From assembly GCF_900086715.1 (NCBI RefSeq), contig NZ_FLKH01000008.1, positions 62,001 to 126,000 of the forward strand: 64,000 bases of DNA. The letters are read 5' to 3'. Origin of the DNA: Gracilibacillus timonensis. GTDB taxonomy: Bacteria; Bacillota; Bacilli; Bacillales; Amphibacillaceae. The translations under genes were made by a program, and so were the position numbers. Of this stretch, positions 24,743 to 38,366 are shown one piece after another. The notes beneath the pieces were generated by a model, which was not told the origin of the DNA, did not search any database, and saw only the letters and a list, made by a program, of their open reading frames with translations. How positions within the stretch are numbered: the stretch's first letter is position 1; each line of letters opens with the position of its first letter.

Positions 24743-25804
24743 CTATAAACTTTCTGCAACACCAGCCATAATATATTCGGCACATGGTACAGCAATTGAA
24801 TTTCCAAGTGCTTTATATCTGGCATAATCGCTGATTGCTTTTTCTTGTTCTCCAAAAGCTGTCCAGCCTTCGGGCAATCCCATCAAACGTTCACATTCCA
24901 ATGGAGTAAGCTGCCGAATAAAACCTTCTTTTTCTTTCCCTTCATACCAAAACGAAAAAAGATTAACGGAACCAGCTAGCATTGTTGGAAAAGGGTCATC
25001 TGTCTTTCCGAAACTTCCAATGAATCCTGTTTCGTTTTTTTCTTTTGCGGCACTTCGCATACGTCTTTCTTGAAAGGGTCGGATGATGGGTATGTTCCTC
25101 CTTGTTTCTTTAACAGGTATTCCACAGGAGCCGGCGGAGGACAGCCTGTTTTTTCCGCAAGACGCAGGAAACGATTGCAAATCACGGGCTTTAAATAATA
25201 TTTCTTTGGCACGGTTTCCTCTAAAATCTGCCACGAGGAAGATACGTCTTCTTCTTTGAGCGAGAGTGGGCTTTCCCCAATATCGGGCGTCCAACAATCG
25301 CCAACAGACATCAACGTTGTTCCCTCGAACCATTCCGGCGTTTGCCCATCCTCCAGAAGTAGGCATTGGAATTTTGGAACCTGTGAAAGATTCCAGCACG
25401 GCTTTAAAATCCATCCTGTTATTTGATGAAAAAGCTCCCATGACGTTTTCCCAAACAGCGATAACTGGATAGACACCATTCGTTGCACACCTCATTTCTT
25501 CAATAATTCGTAATGCTTGATAAAATAAGTTGGATTTACTTCCAGCAAGGCCTTCTCGCTTACCAATGTTAGATAAATCCTGACAAGGAGAACCAAAGGT
25601 AATGATATGAACAGGTGGTATTTCTCCACCATCTATTTTTGTAATATCTCCAAGATGAAGCATATTAGGAAAATGACGTTTCGTAATTGCAATTGGTGCC
25701 TTCTCAACTTCACTTGCCCAAACAGGTTTCACTCCATAAAAAGAAGCAGCTAAAGGAAATACACCGATTCCATCAAATAAACTTCCTAACGTAAGAAGTT
25801 TCAT
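24743..25804 (-). CDS. C5-cytosine DNA methyltransferase
   Basis: 353 residues. Motif I is GSLFDGIGVFPLAA, catalytic motif IV is GSPCQDLS, motif VI is WENVMGA, motif VIII is QRRRRIFLVADF, and motif X near the C-terminus is GNSIAVP. The variable target-recognition region lies about 200-285. No restriction endonuclease is adjacent, so it acts as an orphan enzyme, perhaps protecting the element together with ArdA. The ATG at 25804 is preferred over a GTG three codons upstream, since AAAGG would almost touch the GTG. It is the ICE gene nearest to rlmCD. Confidence 0.9.
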   Translation of the reverse strand: MKLLTLGSLFDGIGVFPLAASFYGVKPVWASEVEKAPIAITKRHFPNMLHLGDITKIDGGEIPPVHIITFGSPCQDLSNIGKREGLAGSKSNLFYQALRIIEEMRCATNGVYPVIAVWENVMGAFSSNNRMDFKAVLESFTGSKIPMPTSGGWANAGMVRGNNVDVCWRLLDARYWGKPTLAQRRRRIFLVADFRGNRAKEILFKARDLQSFPASCGKNRLSSAGSCGIPVKETRRNIPIIRPFQERRMRSAAKEKNETGFIGSFGKTDDPFPTMLAGSVNLFSFWYEGKEKEGFIRQLTPLECERLMGLPEGWTAFGEQEKAISDYARYKALGNSIAVPCAEYIMAGVAESL

Positions 25805-25892
25805 ATCAATCACAACCTTTATTTCATTTATTAGAGGTTCATTTTTTATAAGAAAATCAATAAATTCTCAAAATAAATTTCCAATTTTGACA

Positions 25893-25925
25893 TAAAAAAA
25901 TAGACGTTCATTTTTCTGAACGCCT
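25893..25925 (-). terminator. Rho-independent terminator after rlmCD and the 41-codon ORF
   Basis: Leftward RNA folds AGGCGTTCA-GAAAAA-TGAACGTCT (25925-25902) followed by ATTTTTTT. It separates the rlmCD transcript from the ICE methyltransferase. Confidence 0.8.
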
Positions 25926-25956
25926 AAAATTTTTAAACTTACTTATTATGGAATTT

Positions 25957-26082
25957 TTATTTTGTTGTGTCTCCATATACCAGATTGATTCCCACTGAAA
26001 CGTCAACATGATGTTTTAGCACTTTTTTTCGCCCATTTTGACCATCAGGTATAAATTGGTAATGCTTGTGAAACACTGTCAT
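25957..26082 (-). CDS. 41-codon ORF overlapping the rlmCD stop (ATGA)
   Basis: Starts MTVFHKHYQFIPDG and ends VSVGINLVYGDTTK. Its ATG overlaps the rlmCD stop by 4 nt and a terminator follows its stop by about 32 bp, so it would be translated by coupling. I recognise no family. Because it lies exactly at the junction of chromosome and ICE it may be an element-derived tail or a fragment of a longer, perhaps recombinase, gene; that is inference. Confidence 0.45.
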   Translation of the reverse strand: MTVFHKHYQFIPDGQNGRKKVLKHHVDVSVGINLVYGDTTK

Positions 26083-27476
26083 ACTAAGGATTTCGACGTA
26101 TTCTTCCGTTGTATCGAAACTATAACCTCCACATGTGTCGTCTGCGGAAACATATCCACTGGTTGCACTTCTTTCACCTCGTAATCCCCATCTGCTAATA
26201 TGCGCAAGTCTCGTGCCAGTGTAGATGGGTTACAGGAAACATAAACAATCCGCTCTGGTTTCATTTGCAGCATTGCTTGTAATAGGGCCTGATCACAGCC
26301 TTTTCGTGGTGGGTCGACGACGATGACATCTGGGTGTAATCCTTGTGCCTGCCACCATGGTAAGACCTTTTCAGCTTGACCAACAAAGAATTCGGCGTTG
26401 TCGATATGATTTAATCTGGCATTTGCCTTTGCGTCGTTAATCGCCTCTGGTACGATCTCGACTCCATATATTTGCTTTGCTTGCTGAGCCAGGAAGAGTG
26501 AAATGGTTCCAATTCCACAATAGGCATCGATCACTGTTTCGCTGCCGGTTAAGTTGGCATATTGCAAAGCCTTGTCATAAAGCTTTTTCGTTTGGATTGG
26601 GTTGACCTGATAAAAGGATTTAGCGGAAATAGCAAAACGTATATCACCAATTTCATCATAAATATATTCCTCGCCCCATAGTACCTTGGTTTTCTTACCC
26701 AAAATCACATTGGTACGATCTGGGTTGACATTGTGAATAATCGACTTTACATTTGGATAATGTTCGGTAATTTCCTTAACTAACTGATCAAGACCATGTA
26801 CTTTGCTTGGCTTAGTAATAATCACGACCATCATTTGCTTAGTCACTTGACCTGAACGAACCATAATATGTCGCAGCACGCCACGATGCTGTTTTTCATC
26901 ATAGGCAGGGATACCTAAGCGATTGGCAATCTCACGGATGTGACCGACCATTTCATCATTGGCGTGATCCGTGATAATACAGCGATCCATGTCTGTGATA
27001 ATATCATGGCTTTTCTTGCGGTAAAAACCGGTAATCAATTCCCCATTTTTGTCGCCGACAGGGATCTGCACCTTATTTCGGTAACGCCATGGGTCTTTCA
27101 TTCCGATCGTTGGATGGACCATAATATGGTCGAACTGACCAAATTTTTTTAATGCGCTGACTACCTGTGTGCGTTTCCTGTCCAATTGCATCTCGTAATC
27201 CATATGCTGCAATTGGCAACCGCCGCATTTGTAATAAACATTACAAGGAGGATCTACTCGATGTTTACTTGGTTCGATGAGTTTCGTTAATCGACCAAAG
27301 CCAAAATTCTTTTTCACCTTGATAACTTTTACCTCGGCCGTTTCGCCTGGCAGTCCATAAGGAACAAATAAGGGATAGCCGTTCACTTTTCCAACGCCAT
27401 CGCCTTCATGGGTAATATCTTCAAATCTTATTTCAAGGGTTTGATTTTTCTGTACAGGAGGGGTTGTTTTTGTCAT
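26079..27476 (-). CDS. rlmCD: 23S rRNA (uracil-C5)-methyltransferase RlmCD
   Basis: 465 residues. An N-terminal TRAM domain is followed by the iron-sulfur cysteines (PPCNVYYKCGGCQLQ), the SAM motif IDAYCGIGTISLFLA, VVDPPRKGCD, the catalytic Cys in YVSCNPSTLARDL and the general-base Glu in HVEVIV. It methylates U747 and U1939 of 23S rRNA. The ATG at 27476 has AAGGAAG 8 nt upstream. It is next to dagK as in B. subtilis (yefA). Its 3' end is the ICE junction: the last residues (NTSKSLV) may come from the element. rumA/rlmCD genes are known ICE insertion sites in streptococci. Confidence 0.93.
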   Translation of the reverse strand: MTKTTPPVQKNQTLEIRFEDITHEGDGVGKVNGYPLFVPYGLPGETAEVKVIKVKKNFGFGRLTKLIEPSKHRVDPPCNVYYKCGGCQLQHMDYEMQLDRKRTQVVSALKKFGQFDHIMVHPTIGMKDPWRYRNKVQIPVGDKNGELITGFYRKKSHDIITDMDRCIITDHANDEMVGHIREIANRLGIPAYDEKQHRGVLRHIMVRSGQVTKQMMVVIITKPSKVHGLDQLVKEITEHYPNVKSIIHNVNPDRTNVILGKKTKVLWGEEYIYDEIGDIRFAISAKSFYQVNPIQTKKLYDKALQYANLTGSETVIDAYCGIGTISLFLAQQAKQIYGVEIVPEAINDAKANARLNHIDNAEFFVGQAEKVLPWWQAQGLHPDVIVVDPPRKGCDQALLQAMLQMKPERIVYVSCNPSTLARDLRILADGDYEVKEVQPVDMFPQTTHVEVIVSIQRKNTSKSLV

Positions 27477-27622
27477 GTTATCTACTTCCTTTTCATCAGT
27501 CGACATTAGATCTTATCGTATCTTGTCCAAATTTTATCATAGCTATCTACAAATAGGAAATAGCCTGTCTAAATAGATCATTTCCTGGGAAATAATAATC
27601 AGGCTTGATCCTATAATATGCG

Positions 27623-27652
27623 AAAAAAAGCACACTCTTACTCAGAATGTGC
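27623..27652 (-). terminator. dagK terminator overlapping its stop codon
   Basis: Leftward RNA folds GCACATTCT-GAGTA-AGAGTGTGC (27652-27630) followed by TTTTTTT. The upstream arm contains the last dagK codons. Confidence 0.85.
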
Positions 27653-28579
27653 CTCATTACTTATTCTTTTTATGGTTTCCTGTTTCTCCATAAATGTCGA
27701 GGAGACAAAAAACTCAATATGCTGATACAAATTTTCAAATTCTCCTGGCAGCATACCGCCAAATTCCCCGTCGATATTCAATTGCATTTTTTCTTCAGCA
27801 TGTACCTTAATACGATTTGCCTTGGCATAAAAGATATGATCGTCTTCTAGATGTGCCCCTTTTGTTGCGAGACTAGCAATGCGTACAAATTCAGCAAGAT
27901 TTGTTTTGCGAAGGATCAATAAATCGAAATAACCATCGTTCATTTGAGCAGCAGGGGCGAGTTTTTCAAAACCACCAACCGAATTCGTATTCGAAACGAG
28001 AAAGAGCATAATCTCATCTTCAAATATATGACCATCGTATTCAATCGTTGCTTTGATTGGTTTCAAGGATGGTAACATTTCCATCCCTTTCAAATAATAA
28101 GCCAACTGTCCTAACATCGTTTTTAGCTTACTTGGCACCTCGTAGGTTAGCTCTGTCAGTTTACCACCACCGGCAATATTCATAAAGTGATGATCGTTGA
28201 CTTTCCCGATATCCAGTCGCATCGTATGATGTTCTAATATGGTGTCTACTGCCTTATGAATCTCACGGGGAATACCTAACGCTCTGGCAAAGTCATTCGT
28301 TGTGCCCACTGGAATAATTGCTAATTTAGGGCGATTGGGCTGTTCTGCTATTCCATGAACCACCTCATTTACGGTTCCATCTCCACCTGCAGCAATAATC
28401 AAATCAAATTGCTGTTCTACAGCCTTTCTTGCAGCGTTTATCCCATCTCCTTCGGATGTCGTTGCATGTGCAGAAGTTTCATATCCTGCCTCTTCAAACT
28501 TTCGAAGTACTTCCGGCAGTTCTTTTTTAAATGCCTCCCGCCCAGATGTTGGGTTGTAGATTATGCGTGCACGCTTCAT
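27638..28579 (-). CDS. dagK: Diacylglycerol kinase DagK
   Basis: 313 residues of the DgkB/LCB5 lipid-kinase family: an ATP/Mg site GGDGTVNEVVHG (about 65-76), GTTNDFARALGIP, and a C-terminal beta-sandwich with NIDGEFGG. It phosphorylates diacylglycerol released during lipoteichoic acid synthesis so that it re-enters phospholipid synthesis. Membrane-associated on the cytoplasmic side. It lies downstream of gatB as in B. subtilis; a terminator before it indicates its own promoter. Confidence 0.93.
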   Translation of the reverse strand: MKRARIIYNPTSGREAFKKELPEVLRKFEEAGYETSAHATTSEGDGINAARKAVEQQFDLIIAAGGDGTVNEVVHGIAEQPNRPKLAIIPVGTTNDFARALGIPREIHKAVDTILEHHTMRLDIGKVNDHHFMNIAGGGKLTELTYEVPSKLKTMLGQLAYYLKGMEMLPSLKPIKATIEYDGHIFEDEIMLFLVSNTNSVGGFEKLAPAAQMNDGYFDLLILRKTNLAEFVRIASLATKGAHLEDDHIFYAKANRIKVHAEEKMQLNIDGEFGGMLPGEFENLYQHIEFFVSSTFMEKQETIKRISNEAHSE

Positions 28580-28693
28580 CTTGTTCTCTCCTTCAACGTA
28601 AGTTGCTACCTTCTATCATAATCCTTTTCCGCCTAAAAGCAAACTTGCAGAAGATCCGTTTCATCATTCCGCTTAACATAATAGGAAAGGCAG

Positions 28694-28729
28694 GGAAAAG
28701 GACTGTGCGGCTCTGCACACTCCTTTTCC
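28694..28729 (-). terminator. gatB terminator hairpin
   Basis: Bases 28694-28708 and 28715-28729 are inverted repeats (GGAAAAGGACTGTGC and its near complement) just past the gatB stop. The stem is long but the trailing T-run is weak. Confidence 0.65.
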
Positions 28730-28735
28730 AAGCCT

Positions 28736-30169
28736 TTACCGCTTGTTGATTTCCTCTAGAATGATTTTGTTTACCATTGGCGGATTGGCTTGACCTTTGG
28801 TAGCCTTCATTGTTTGGCCAACTAGGAATCCGAGTGCCTTATCCTTACCATTCTTATAATCAACGATCGATTGTTCATTTTCATCAAGAATCTTACTAAT
28901 AATCTCGCGTAACTGTCCTTCATCTGATATTTGTACAAGTCCCTTGTCTTTCACAATCTGATCAGGATCGCCACCATTTTTCACTAGCTCGGCGAACACT
29001 TTCTTCGCCATTTTCGATGAGATCGTACCATCCGCAATCAGCTGAATCATTTTCGCAAGGGCTTCAGGGGTCATTTTCAACTCATGAAGTTCTACCTGTT
29101 CTTTGTTTAAAAAGGCAGATACCTCACCCATCAGCCAGTTCGATGCTTGTTTGACATCTGCACCTGCGGCAATGGCTCCTTCAAAGAAATCAGACATTTC
29201 CTTGGTACTCGTTAAGACGGCTGCGTCATAAGCTGGTAAGTCTAACTCCTGCACATAACGCTCTCGTCTGGCATCAGGAAGTTCAGGAATTTCTGCACGA
29301 ATACGTTCTTTCCATGCATCATCAATATATAAAGGTACCAAATCTGGTTCTGGGAAATAACGATAGTCGTCAGAACCTTCTTTGACACGCATCAAGATCG
29401 TTTCCTTGGTTTGTTCATCATAGCGACGAGTTTCTTGAAGAATTTCACCGCCGGCAAGTAATACTTCACGCTGGCGCTTTTCTTCAAATTCCAAGCCTTT
29501 TTGCACAAAAGAGAAGGAATTCAAGTTTTTTAGTTCGGTTTTGGTACCAAATGCTTCCTGACCTACTGGGCGAATGGAGATATTGGCATCACAACGAAGG
29601 GAGCCCTCTTCCATCTTACAATCAGATACACCGGTATACTGAATAATATTTTTTAATTTCTCGAGATAGGCGTAGGCCTCTTCTGGTGTACGGATATCAG
29701 GCTCAGATACAATCTCCACTAACGGTGTACCTTGACGATTATAGTCTACAAGCGAATAACCATCGTCACCATGGGTTAATTTACCGGCATCTTCTTCCAA
29801 ATGAAGGCGGGTAATACCGATTTTTTTCTTTTCACCATTTACTTCAATTTCGATCCAACCATGTTCTCCAATCGGTTGATCAAATTGCGAAATTTGGTAT
29901 GCTTTAGGGTTATCTGGATAAAAATAGTTCTTCCGATCGAACTTAGTATCTGTAGCAATCTCACAATTAATCGCCATCGCAGCTTTCATCGCATAGTTTA
30001 CGGCCTCTTCATTCAATACAGGTAGAACCCCTGGATAACCTAAGTCAATTGGATTTACATTACTATTTGGTTCGGACCCAAAGGCGTTGGAGGCAGGGCT
30101 AAAGATTTTTGAAGCTGTTTTCAATTCTACGTGTACCTCTAAACCGATGATTGTTTCAAAGTTTGTCAT
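28736..30169 (-). CDS. gatB: Asp-tRNA(Asn)/Glu-tRNA(Gln) amidotransferase subunit B
   Basis: 477 residues, the family length. The N-terminal GatB kinase-like region begins [20 protein letters not shown] and includes [24 protein letters not shown]; the C-terminal YqeY-like tail domain (about 330-477) contacts tRNA. It activates and binds the mischarged tRNA in the GatCAB complex. The ATG overlaps the gatA stop by one base (TAATG), with GGAGGTG inside the end of gatA. Confidence 0.96.
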   Translation of the reverse strand: MTNFETIIGLEVHVELKTASKIFSPASNAFGSEPNSNVNPIDLGYPGVLPVLNEEAVNYAMKAAMAINCEIATDTKFDRKNYFYPDNPKAYQISQFDQPIGEHGWIEIEVNGEKKKIGITRLHLEEDAGKLTHGDDGYSLVDYNRQGTPLVEIVSEPDIRTPEEAYAYLEKLKNIIQYTGVSDCKMEEGSLRCDANISIRPVGQEAFGTKTELKNLNSFSFVQKGLEFEEKRQREVLLAGGEILQETRRYDEQTKETILMRVKEGSDDYRYFPEPDLVPLYIDDAWKERIRAEIPELPDARRERYVQELDLPAYDAAVLTSTKEMSDFFEGAIAAGADVKQASNWLMGEVSAFLNKEQVELHELKMTPEALAKMIQLIADGTISSKMAKKVFAELVKNGGDPDQIVKDKGLVQISDEGQLREIISKILDENEQSIVDYKNGKDKALGFLVGQTMKATKGQANPPMVNKIILEEINKR

Positions 30170-31638
30170 TATTGGTCACCTCCCAAGCTAGGGCGTTTGG
30201 TATGAAAATCTGTTGCTTTTTCAAAGGCATATGCGGTACGGTAGATCATCGATTCATCGAAATGCTTACCAATAATTTGTAACCCTATTGGTAAACCTTT
30301 GCTCGAGAAACCACACGGTATCGAGATACCTGGTAAACCAGCTAAGTTAACTGGCGTTGTTAATACATCATCTGTATACATGGTTAACGGGTCATCGATT
30401 TTTTCCCCAACTTTATAGGCAGGGGTTGGTGTTGTTGGACCTACAACCACATCATAATCAGCAAAAATTTTGTCGAAATCATGTTTAATCAACGTACGTA
30501 CCTTCTGTGCTTTTTTATAATAGGCATCATAATAACCAGAGCTGAGGGCAAACGTTCCCAGCATGATCCGACGTTTTACTTCGTCGCCAAAGCCTTCTGC
30601 ACGGGATTCTTTAAACATGTCTATCATATCAACAGGCTTCTCGGTACGCTTACCGTAGCGGACACCGTCAAAACGAGCAAGGTTGGAACTTGCTTCTGAA
30701 GATGCCAATAAATAATAAGCAGCAACGGCATATTTAGAGTGTGGCAGAGAAACCTCTTCCCAAGTTGCTCCCAACTCCTCATATTGCTTCAGTGCAGCTA
30801 ATATGGCATTTTTTACTTCTGGATCAACACCTTCTGCCAGATATTCTTTCGGAACGGCAATGCGCAAACCTTTGACATCCTGATTAAGTGCCTCACTATA
30901 GGAAGGAATATCCACATTTGCGGATGTTGAATCCATCTTATCATGGCCAACGATCGCCTGTAATAAGTGAGCATTATCTTCTACGGTTCTCGTAATCGGA
31001 CCAATCTGATCTAAGGAAGAAGCGAAAGCCACTAAACCAAAGCGAGAAACCAAACCATACGTAGGTTTTAAGCCAACGACACCACAGAAGGCTGCAGGCT
31101 GGCGGATCGATCCACCTGTATCAGAACCTAGAGAGAATAGTACCTCTCCTGCTGCCACGGCTGCTGCAGAACCACCACTGGAGCCACCTGGTACATAATC
31201 GGTATTCCAAGGATTGCGCGTATTAGGATAACTGGAATTTTCAGTAGAAGAGCCCATCGCAAACTCGTCCATATTCAGTTTTCCAATTGTAACAGTTTTT
31301 TCTTTATTCAATTTCTGAATAACCGTTGCATCATACAGCGGGTCGGTTAAATTATCGAGGATTTGGCTAGCACATGTAGTGCGTAATCCTTTCGTAACGA
31401 TATTATCTTTAATTCCAATTGGCATACCATACAGAATAGCAGCCTCTGTTCCCAGTTGTTCATCTAATTCTTTTGCCTGTCGCTCTGCTTCCGCTTTATT
31501 TAATGTAATAAATGCCTTGACTTGATCATCGACTTCATCGATACGATCAAACGAGGCTTGTACAAGATCACTAACGGTAATTTCTTTGTTATGTAGCTTG
31601 TCTTGTAATTCTTTTAATGAATAATCAAAAAGTGACAA
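30169..31638 (-). CDS. gatA: Asp-tRNA(Asn)/Glu-tRNA(Gln) amidotransferase subunit A
   Basis: 489 residues of the amidase-signature family. The catalytic triad is visible as Lys in GMPIGIKDN, Ser in the glycine/serine-rich [15 protein letters not shown], and Ser in [14 protein letters not shown]. It hydrolyses glutamine and channels ammonia to GatB. It lies 12 bp after gatC. Confidence 0.96.
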   Translation of the reverse strand: MSLFDYSLKELQDKLHNKEITVSDLVQASFDRIDEVDDQVKAFITLNKAEAERQAKELDEQLGTEAAILYGMPIGIKDNIVTKGLRTTCASQILDNLTDPLYDATVIQKLNKEKTVTIGKLNMDEFAMGSSTENSSYPNTRNPWNTDYVPGGSSGGSAAAVAAGEVLFSLGSDTGGSIRQPAAFCGVVGLKPTYGLVSRFGLVAFASSLDQIGPITRTVEDNAHLLQAIVGHDKMDSTSANVDIPSYSEALNQDVKGLRIAVPKEYLAEGVDPEVKNAILAALKQYEELGATWEEVSLPHSKYAVAAYYLLASSEASSNLARFDGVRYGKRTEKPVDMIDMFKESRAEGFGDEVKRRIMLGTFALSSGYYDAYYKKAQKVRTLIKHDFDKIFADYDVVVGPTTPTPAYKVGEKIDDPLTMYTDDVLTTPVNLAGLPGISIPCGFSSKGLPIGLQIIGKHFDESMIYRTAYAFEKATDFHTKRPSLGGDQ

Positions 31639-31650
31639 ATGAAACCCTCC

Positions 31651-31941
31651 TTATTCTAAGATAGATGGTACACGGAACTGACCATCCGCTTGATCTGGCG
31701 CATTTTTGAGCGCGTCTTCTTTGGTAATCCATTCTGCTGCTTCATCTTTACGCAGCACATTCTTTAAATCGAGAACATGTGTCGTTGGTTCTACCTCACT
31801 AGTGTCCAATTCATTAAGTAACTCTGCGTAATTAATGATATCCCCTAGTTGTTGGGTAAACATCTCTACTTCTTTTTCATTTAATGCAAGACGAGCTAAA
31901 TTTGCCACGTGCTTTACTTGTTCTTTTGAAATCTCCGCCAC
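31651..31941 (-). CDS. gatC: Asp-tRNA(Asn)/Glu-tRNA(Gln) amidotransferase subunit C
   Basis: 96 residues from the GTG at 31941, where GGAGGTG sits at proper spacing; the longer frame would start upstream of the ribosome site. The start ([20 protein letters not shown]) aligns with B. subtilis GatC. It stabilises the GatA-GatB interface. First gene of the operon, with a structured leader ahead of it. Confidence 0.93.
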   Translation of the reverse strand: MAEISKEQVKHVANLARLALNEKEVEMFTQQLGDIINYAELLNELDTSEVEPTTHVLDLKNVLRKDEAAEWITKEDALKNAPDQADGQFRVPSILE

Positions 31942-32005
31942 GTGTTTCACCTCCATGTATTATTTTCATATTAATAAATTTGTTAGTGGGACTTATCGAG
32001 GAATC

Positions 32006-32071
32006 CGTCCACTATCCCTTACTTCCAAACTTTTTTACCTTCTCAAGTCTGGAAGCAAGGAGGTTCGGACG
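32006..32071 (-). promoter_or_regulatory. Long hairpin in the gatCAB leader
   Basis: CGTCC (32006-32010) pairs with GGACG (32067-32071), enclosing a longer stem TCCCTTACTTCCAAACTT with AAGTCTGGAAGCAAGG and a 12-nt loop. It is 65 bp upstream of the gatC start and probably within the leader RNA. It has no T-box features. Confidence 0.5.
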
Positions 32072-32079
32072 TTTGCACC

Positions 32080-32110
32080 ATGATAAAATACATAACGTAT
32101 ATTTTACCAT
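32080..32110. promoter_or_regulatory. Operator-like palindrome before gatC
   Basis: ATGATAAAATA (32080-32090) and TATTTTACCAT (32100-32110) are inverted repeats, one mismatch in 11, spaced by 9 nt. It is AT-rich and overlaps likely -10 sequence. The rest of 31942-32235 shows no gene. Confidence 0.4.
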
Positions 32111-32235
32111 TAATTCTGCTTTTCTAAAACCGTTTTGTGCCATAAGTTTTCATAAAGCCTTCATTGATGCTTAGCTAGACTGATCAGAATGTATTGTAGG
32201 AAAACGTACGAACATTTAATGCAGAATAAATAGAT

Positions 32236-35420
<3,185 letters not shown>

Positions 35421-37667
35421 TTACGCTTTGGTTATCGGAGCAAACTTGGCCAATAATCGTTTAATACCAACTGGTGCTGGGAAAGCAATATCCAGCTCCA
35501 GATCTTCTCCTTCGCCACTGACTTTCACCACTGTGCCTTGTCCCCATTTAGTATGACTCGCCTTATCTCCAATTTGCCAGCCCTGCTTTTCTCCATCGAT
35601 TGTCGGATTTACATGGCGAATCGCCTGTCGTTTTTGTTTTGGCTGCGGCTTTTCAAATGGTAATGCTTGGTCCTGAAGAGGGATTCGCTCGCTACTTGTG
35701 GAGAACGACGGTTCTACTGCTGGCTCTTTCCCTTCCAGTAATTCTTCCGGTATCTCATCAATAAAACGACTGAGCGGATTCATATTCGTGCGTCCGAATA
35801 AGGTGCGCATTTGTGCATGGGACACATGAAGAACTTCCTCTGCCCTTGTAATCCCTACATAAGCGAGACGTCGCTCTTCCTGCATTTGTGCTTCATCCAT
35901 TAAAGAACGGCTATGAGGAAAAACCCCTTCCTCCATGCCAATCAAAAATACAGACGGAAACTCTAACCCCTTCGCTGCATGCAGAGTCATCATCGTTACA
36001 CTATCTTCTTCATCCGAATTATCATTCATTTGATCGATATCAGAAATCAAGGCCAGATCGGTTAAAAAGTTCACAAGTGTCGTATCCTCTTCTGCCGTCT
36101 CTTCAAAATTTTTCGTAACCGTTTTGAATTCTTCAATATTTTCCAGTCGTGTTTGGGCCTCAATGCTTCGTTCGTTGATCAACATCTCTTCATAGCCTGT
36201 TGTGGCAATGACTTCATCTACCATGTCTGTAGCGGTTAGAAATTCTTGCTGCTGCACCCAATTTTTAATCATTTGCGCAAATGCCATCAAAGCTTTAGCT
36301 GCCTTGGCACTGACGCCGACAAAATCCACTTCCTGAACTGCCGTATACAATGAAATATCATTCATTTGGGCATAAGCTGTCAATTTATCGATGGTTGTCT
36401 TACCAATGCCTCGTTTTGGCACATTCACCACACGAGTGAAACTAATATCATCATCCGGATTAACGATTAACCGCAGATAAGCAAGTAAGTCCTTAATCTC
36501 TTTACGATCGTAGAATTTCGTTCCTCCTACCATTTGATAAGGGACACCGGCCTTCATAAAGGTTTCTTCAATCGCACGGGATTGGGCATTGGTGCGGTAA
36601 AGGACAGCCATATCATTGTAACGATAGCTTCCACGAGTCAATTCTTCAATTTTTTCCGTAACGTATAATGCCTCTTCTCGTTCCGTGGACGCTTTAAAAT
36701 AATGAATACGATGCCCGTCATCATTATCTGTCCAAAGGTTCTTCGGCTTCCTTTCCATGTTGTGTTTGATCACACCATTCGCCGCCTGCAAAATTGATTT
36801 GGTGGAACGATAGTTTTGTTCCAGGAGAACGACACGTGCACTTGGATAGTCTTGCTCAAAGGATAAGATATTACTAATATCCGCACCACGCCAAGCATAG
36901 ATCGACTGATCCGAATCTCCTACCACACACAAGTTTTGAAAACGATTGGCAAGCTGTTTCACCAAGAAATACTGGGCATGATTGGTATCTTGATACTCAT
37001 CCACGTGGATGTACTGAAAACGGCGCTGATAATATTCCAATACCTCTGGCACCCGTTTAAACAGATGGATCGTCTGCATGATTAAATCATCAAAATCTAA
37101 GGACTGATTTTTACGCAGCCGCTTTTGATACTCGGTATAAATATCAGCTACTTGCCTGCTGTAAAAGTCGTTTGCCGATTCTGCAAATTTTTCCGGTGTT
37201 GTTAACTCATTTTTCGCACTGGAAATAGCACCAAGCATCGCTCTTGGATCAAACTTCTTCTTATCTATATTCTTATCCTTCATAATATTCTTAATCACTG
37301 TTAATTGATCGGCACCATCTAAGATCGAAAAATTACTGCTATAACCGATGCGGTCAATATCTCTTCTTAATATACGGACACACATCGAGTGAAAGGTGGA
37401 TATCCACATGTGATGGGCAGACGGTCCCACAAGAGCCGCTACACGATCCTTCATTTCTCGAGCTGCTTTGTTGGTAAATGTGATGGCCAGCACCGTTCGT
37501 GGTGATACTTCCTTTTCATCTAACAAATAGGCAATCCGGTGAGTAAGCACCCTTGTCTTACCACTACCAGCACCTGCCATAATTAAGAGTGGACCTTCTG
37601 TATGCTTCACCGCTTCACGCTGCTTCTCATTTAACCCTTGTAACAAATCACGCATCGTCCGACTCAT
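35421..37667 (-). CDS. pcrA: ATP-dependent DNA helicase PcrA (UvrD/Rep family)
   Basis: 748 residues. Superfamily 1 motifs appear in order: [11 protein letters not shown] (Walker A), [41 protein letters not shown] and [10 protein letters not shown] 3'-5' helicase for repair, removal of RecA filaments and, in plasmids and ICEs, unwinding after relaxase nicking, so the neighbouring element's MobT probably uses it. The C-terminal Tudor-like domain ([19 protein letters not shown]) binds RNA polymerase in the family. It follows pcrB by 18 bp. Confidence 0.97.
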   Translation of the reverse strand: MSRTMRDLLQGLNEKQREAVKHTEGPLLIMAGAGSGKTRVLTHRIAYLLDEKEVSPRTVLAITFTNKAAREMKDRVAALVGPSAHHMWISTFHSMCVRILRRDIDRIGYSSNFSILDGADQLTVIKNIMKDKNIDKKKFDPRAMLGAISSAKNELTTPEKFAESANDFYSRQVADIYTEYQKRLRKNQSLDFDDLIMQTIHLFKRVPEVLEYYQRRFQYIHVDEYQDTNHAQYFLVKQLANRFQNLCVVGDSDQSIYAWRGADISNILSFEQDYPSARVVLLEQNYRSTKSILQAANGVIKHNMERKPKNLWTDNDDGHRIHYFKASTEREEALYVTEKIEELTRGSYRYNDMAVLYRTNAQSRAIEETFMKAGVPYQMVGGTKFYDRKEIKDLLAYLRLIVNPDDDISFTRVVNVPKRGIGKTTIDKLTAYAQMNDISLYTAVQEVDFVGVSAKAAKALMAFAQMIKNWVQQQEFLTATDMVDEVIATTGYEEMLINERSIEAQTRLENIEEFKTVTKNFEETAEEDTTLVNFLTDLALISDIDQMNDNSDEEDSVTMMTLHAAKGLEFPSVFLIGMEEGVFPHSRSLMDEAQMQEERRLAYVGITRAEEVLHVSHAQMRTLFGRTNMNPLSRFIDEIPEELLEGKEPAVEPSFSTSSERIPLQDQALPFEKPQPKQKRQAIRHVNPTIDGEKQGWQIGDKASHTKWGQGTVVKVSGEGEDLELDIAFPAPVGIKRLLAKFAPITKA

Positions 37668-37685
37668 CTTAACACCGTCCTTCTT

Positions 37686-38366
37686 TTACTTAATCGCCTT
37701 TACCGTTGTCAAGGCTTGTTTGGGATGTTCATAAATAGCATTCCCTACTACAATAATATCGGCATATTGCCCCATTTCAGCGGCTTGTTCCTTTGTTTCA
37801 ATGCCGCCTCCATAAATCAATTTTGTCTTATCTAACTGCTGGCTGACTTTTTCCACTAAGGTAACCTCACCATAGGTTCCACTGTACTCCAAATAGAAAA
37901 AAGGCAAATGGAATAGATGTTCTGCCATCCTTGCATAACCTACCGCCTCATCTGGCGTAGGCAATTGACAATTAGTATGTTGGTACACCTTGGATTCTTC
38001 GTTCATAATACAGTATCCCTCTGCGTACAATTCTTCCCAGTTGATGATATCACCATACTCTACCACCGCTTGATGCTGCCTATCCATCATCCACTGCTTT
38101 GCCTGACTGTTTAATACCATTGGCACAAAATAATAGTCATAGCCTGGTGTCACCGATTCGATATTTGATATTTCCAAAATAACCGGTACGGGATAACGGC
38201 GAATCGAACTAAGCAACTGCAGGACACCATCTAACGTAACGCTATCTGTGCCCCCAACTATTATCGCATCGGTTCCTGATTCGCATATTTTATTGATCAT
38301 ATCCTCGGAAAGTTCTTTGGCAGGATCCAACTTGAAGATATGCTTCCATTCATCTATGTTATACAC
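37686..38366 (-). CDS. pcrB: Heptaprenylglyceryl phosphate synthase PcrB
   Basis: 226 residues, a TIM-barrel prenyltransferase: the motifs DAIIVGGTDS (about 33-42) and LIYGGGIETKEQA near the C-terminus form the phosphate-binding sites. It joins heptaprenyl diphosphate to glycerol-1-phosphate. The GTG at 38366 has GGAGG upstream. First gene of pcrB-pcrA-ligA-camS. Confidence 0.94.
   Translation of the reverse strand: MYNIDEWKHIFKLDPAKELSEDMINKICESGTDAIIVGGTDSVTLDGVLQLLSSIRRYPVPVILEISNIESVTPGYDYYFVPMVLNSQAKQWMMDRQHQAVVEYGDIINWEELYAEGYCIMNEESKVYQHTNCQLPTPDEAVGYARMAEHLFHLPFFYLEYSGTYGEVTLVEKVSQQLDKTKLIYGGGIETKEQAAEMGQYADIIVVGNAIYEHPKQALTTVKAIK

Noticed and set aside
24976-25488. 170-codon ORF inside the cytosine methyltransferase
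   Set aside because: Alternative frame of a gene whose catalytic motifs run through the whole stretch.
31942-32235. T-box riboswitch before gatCAB
   Set aside because: No specifier loop, T-box bulge sequence or antiterminator could be found.
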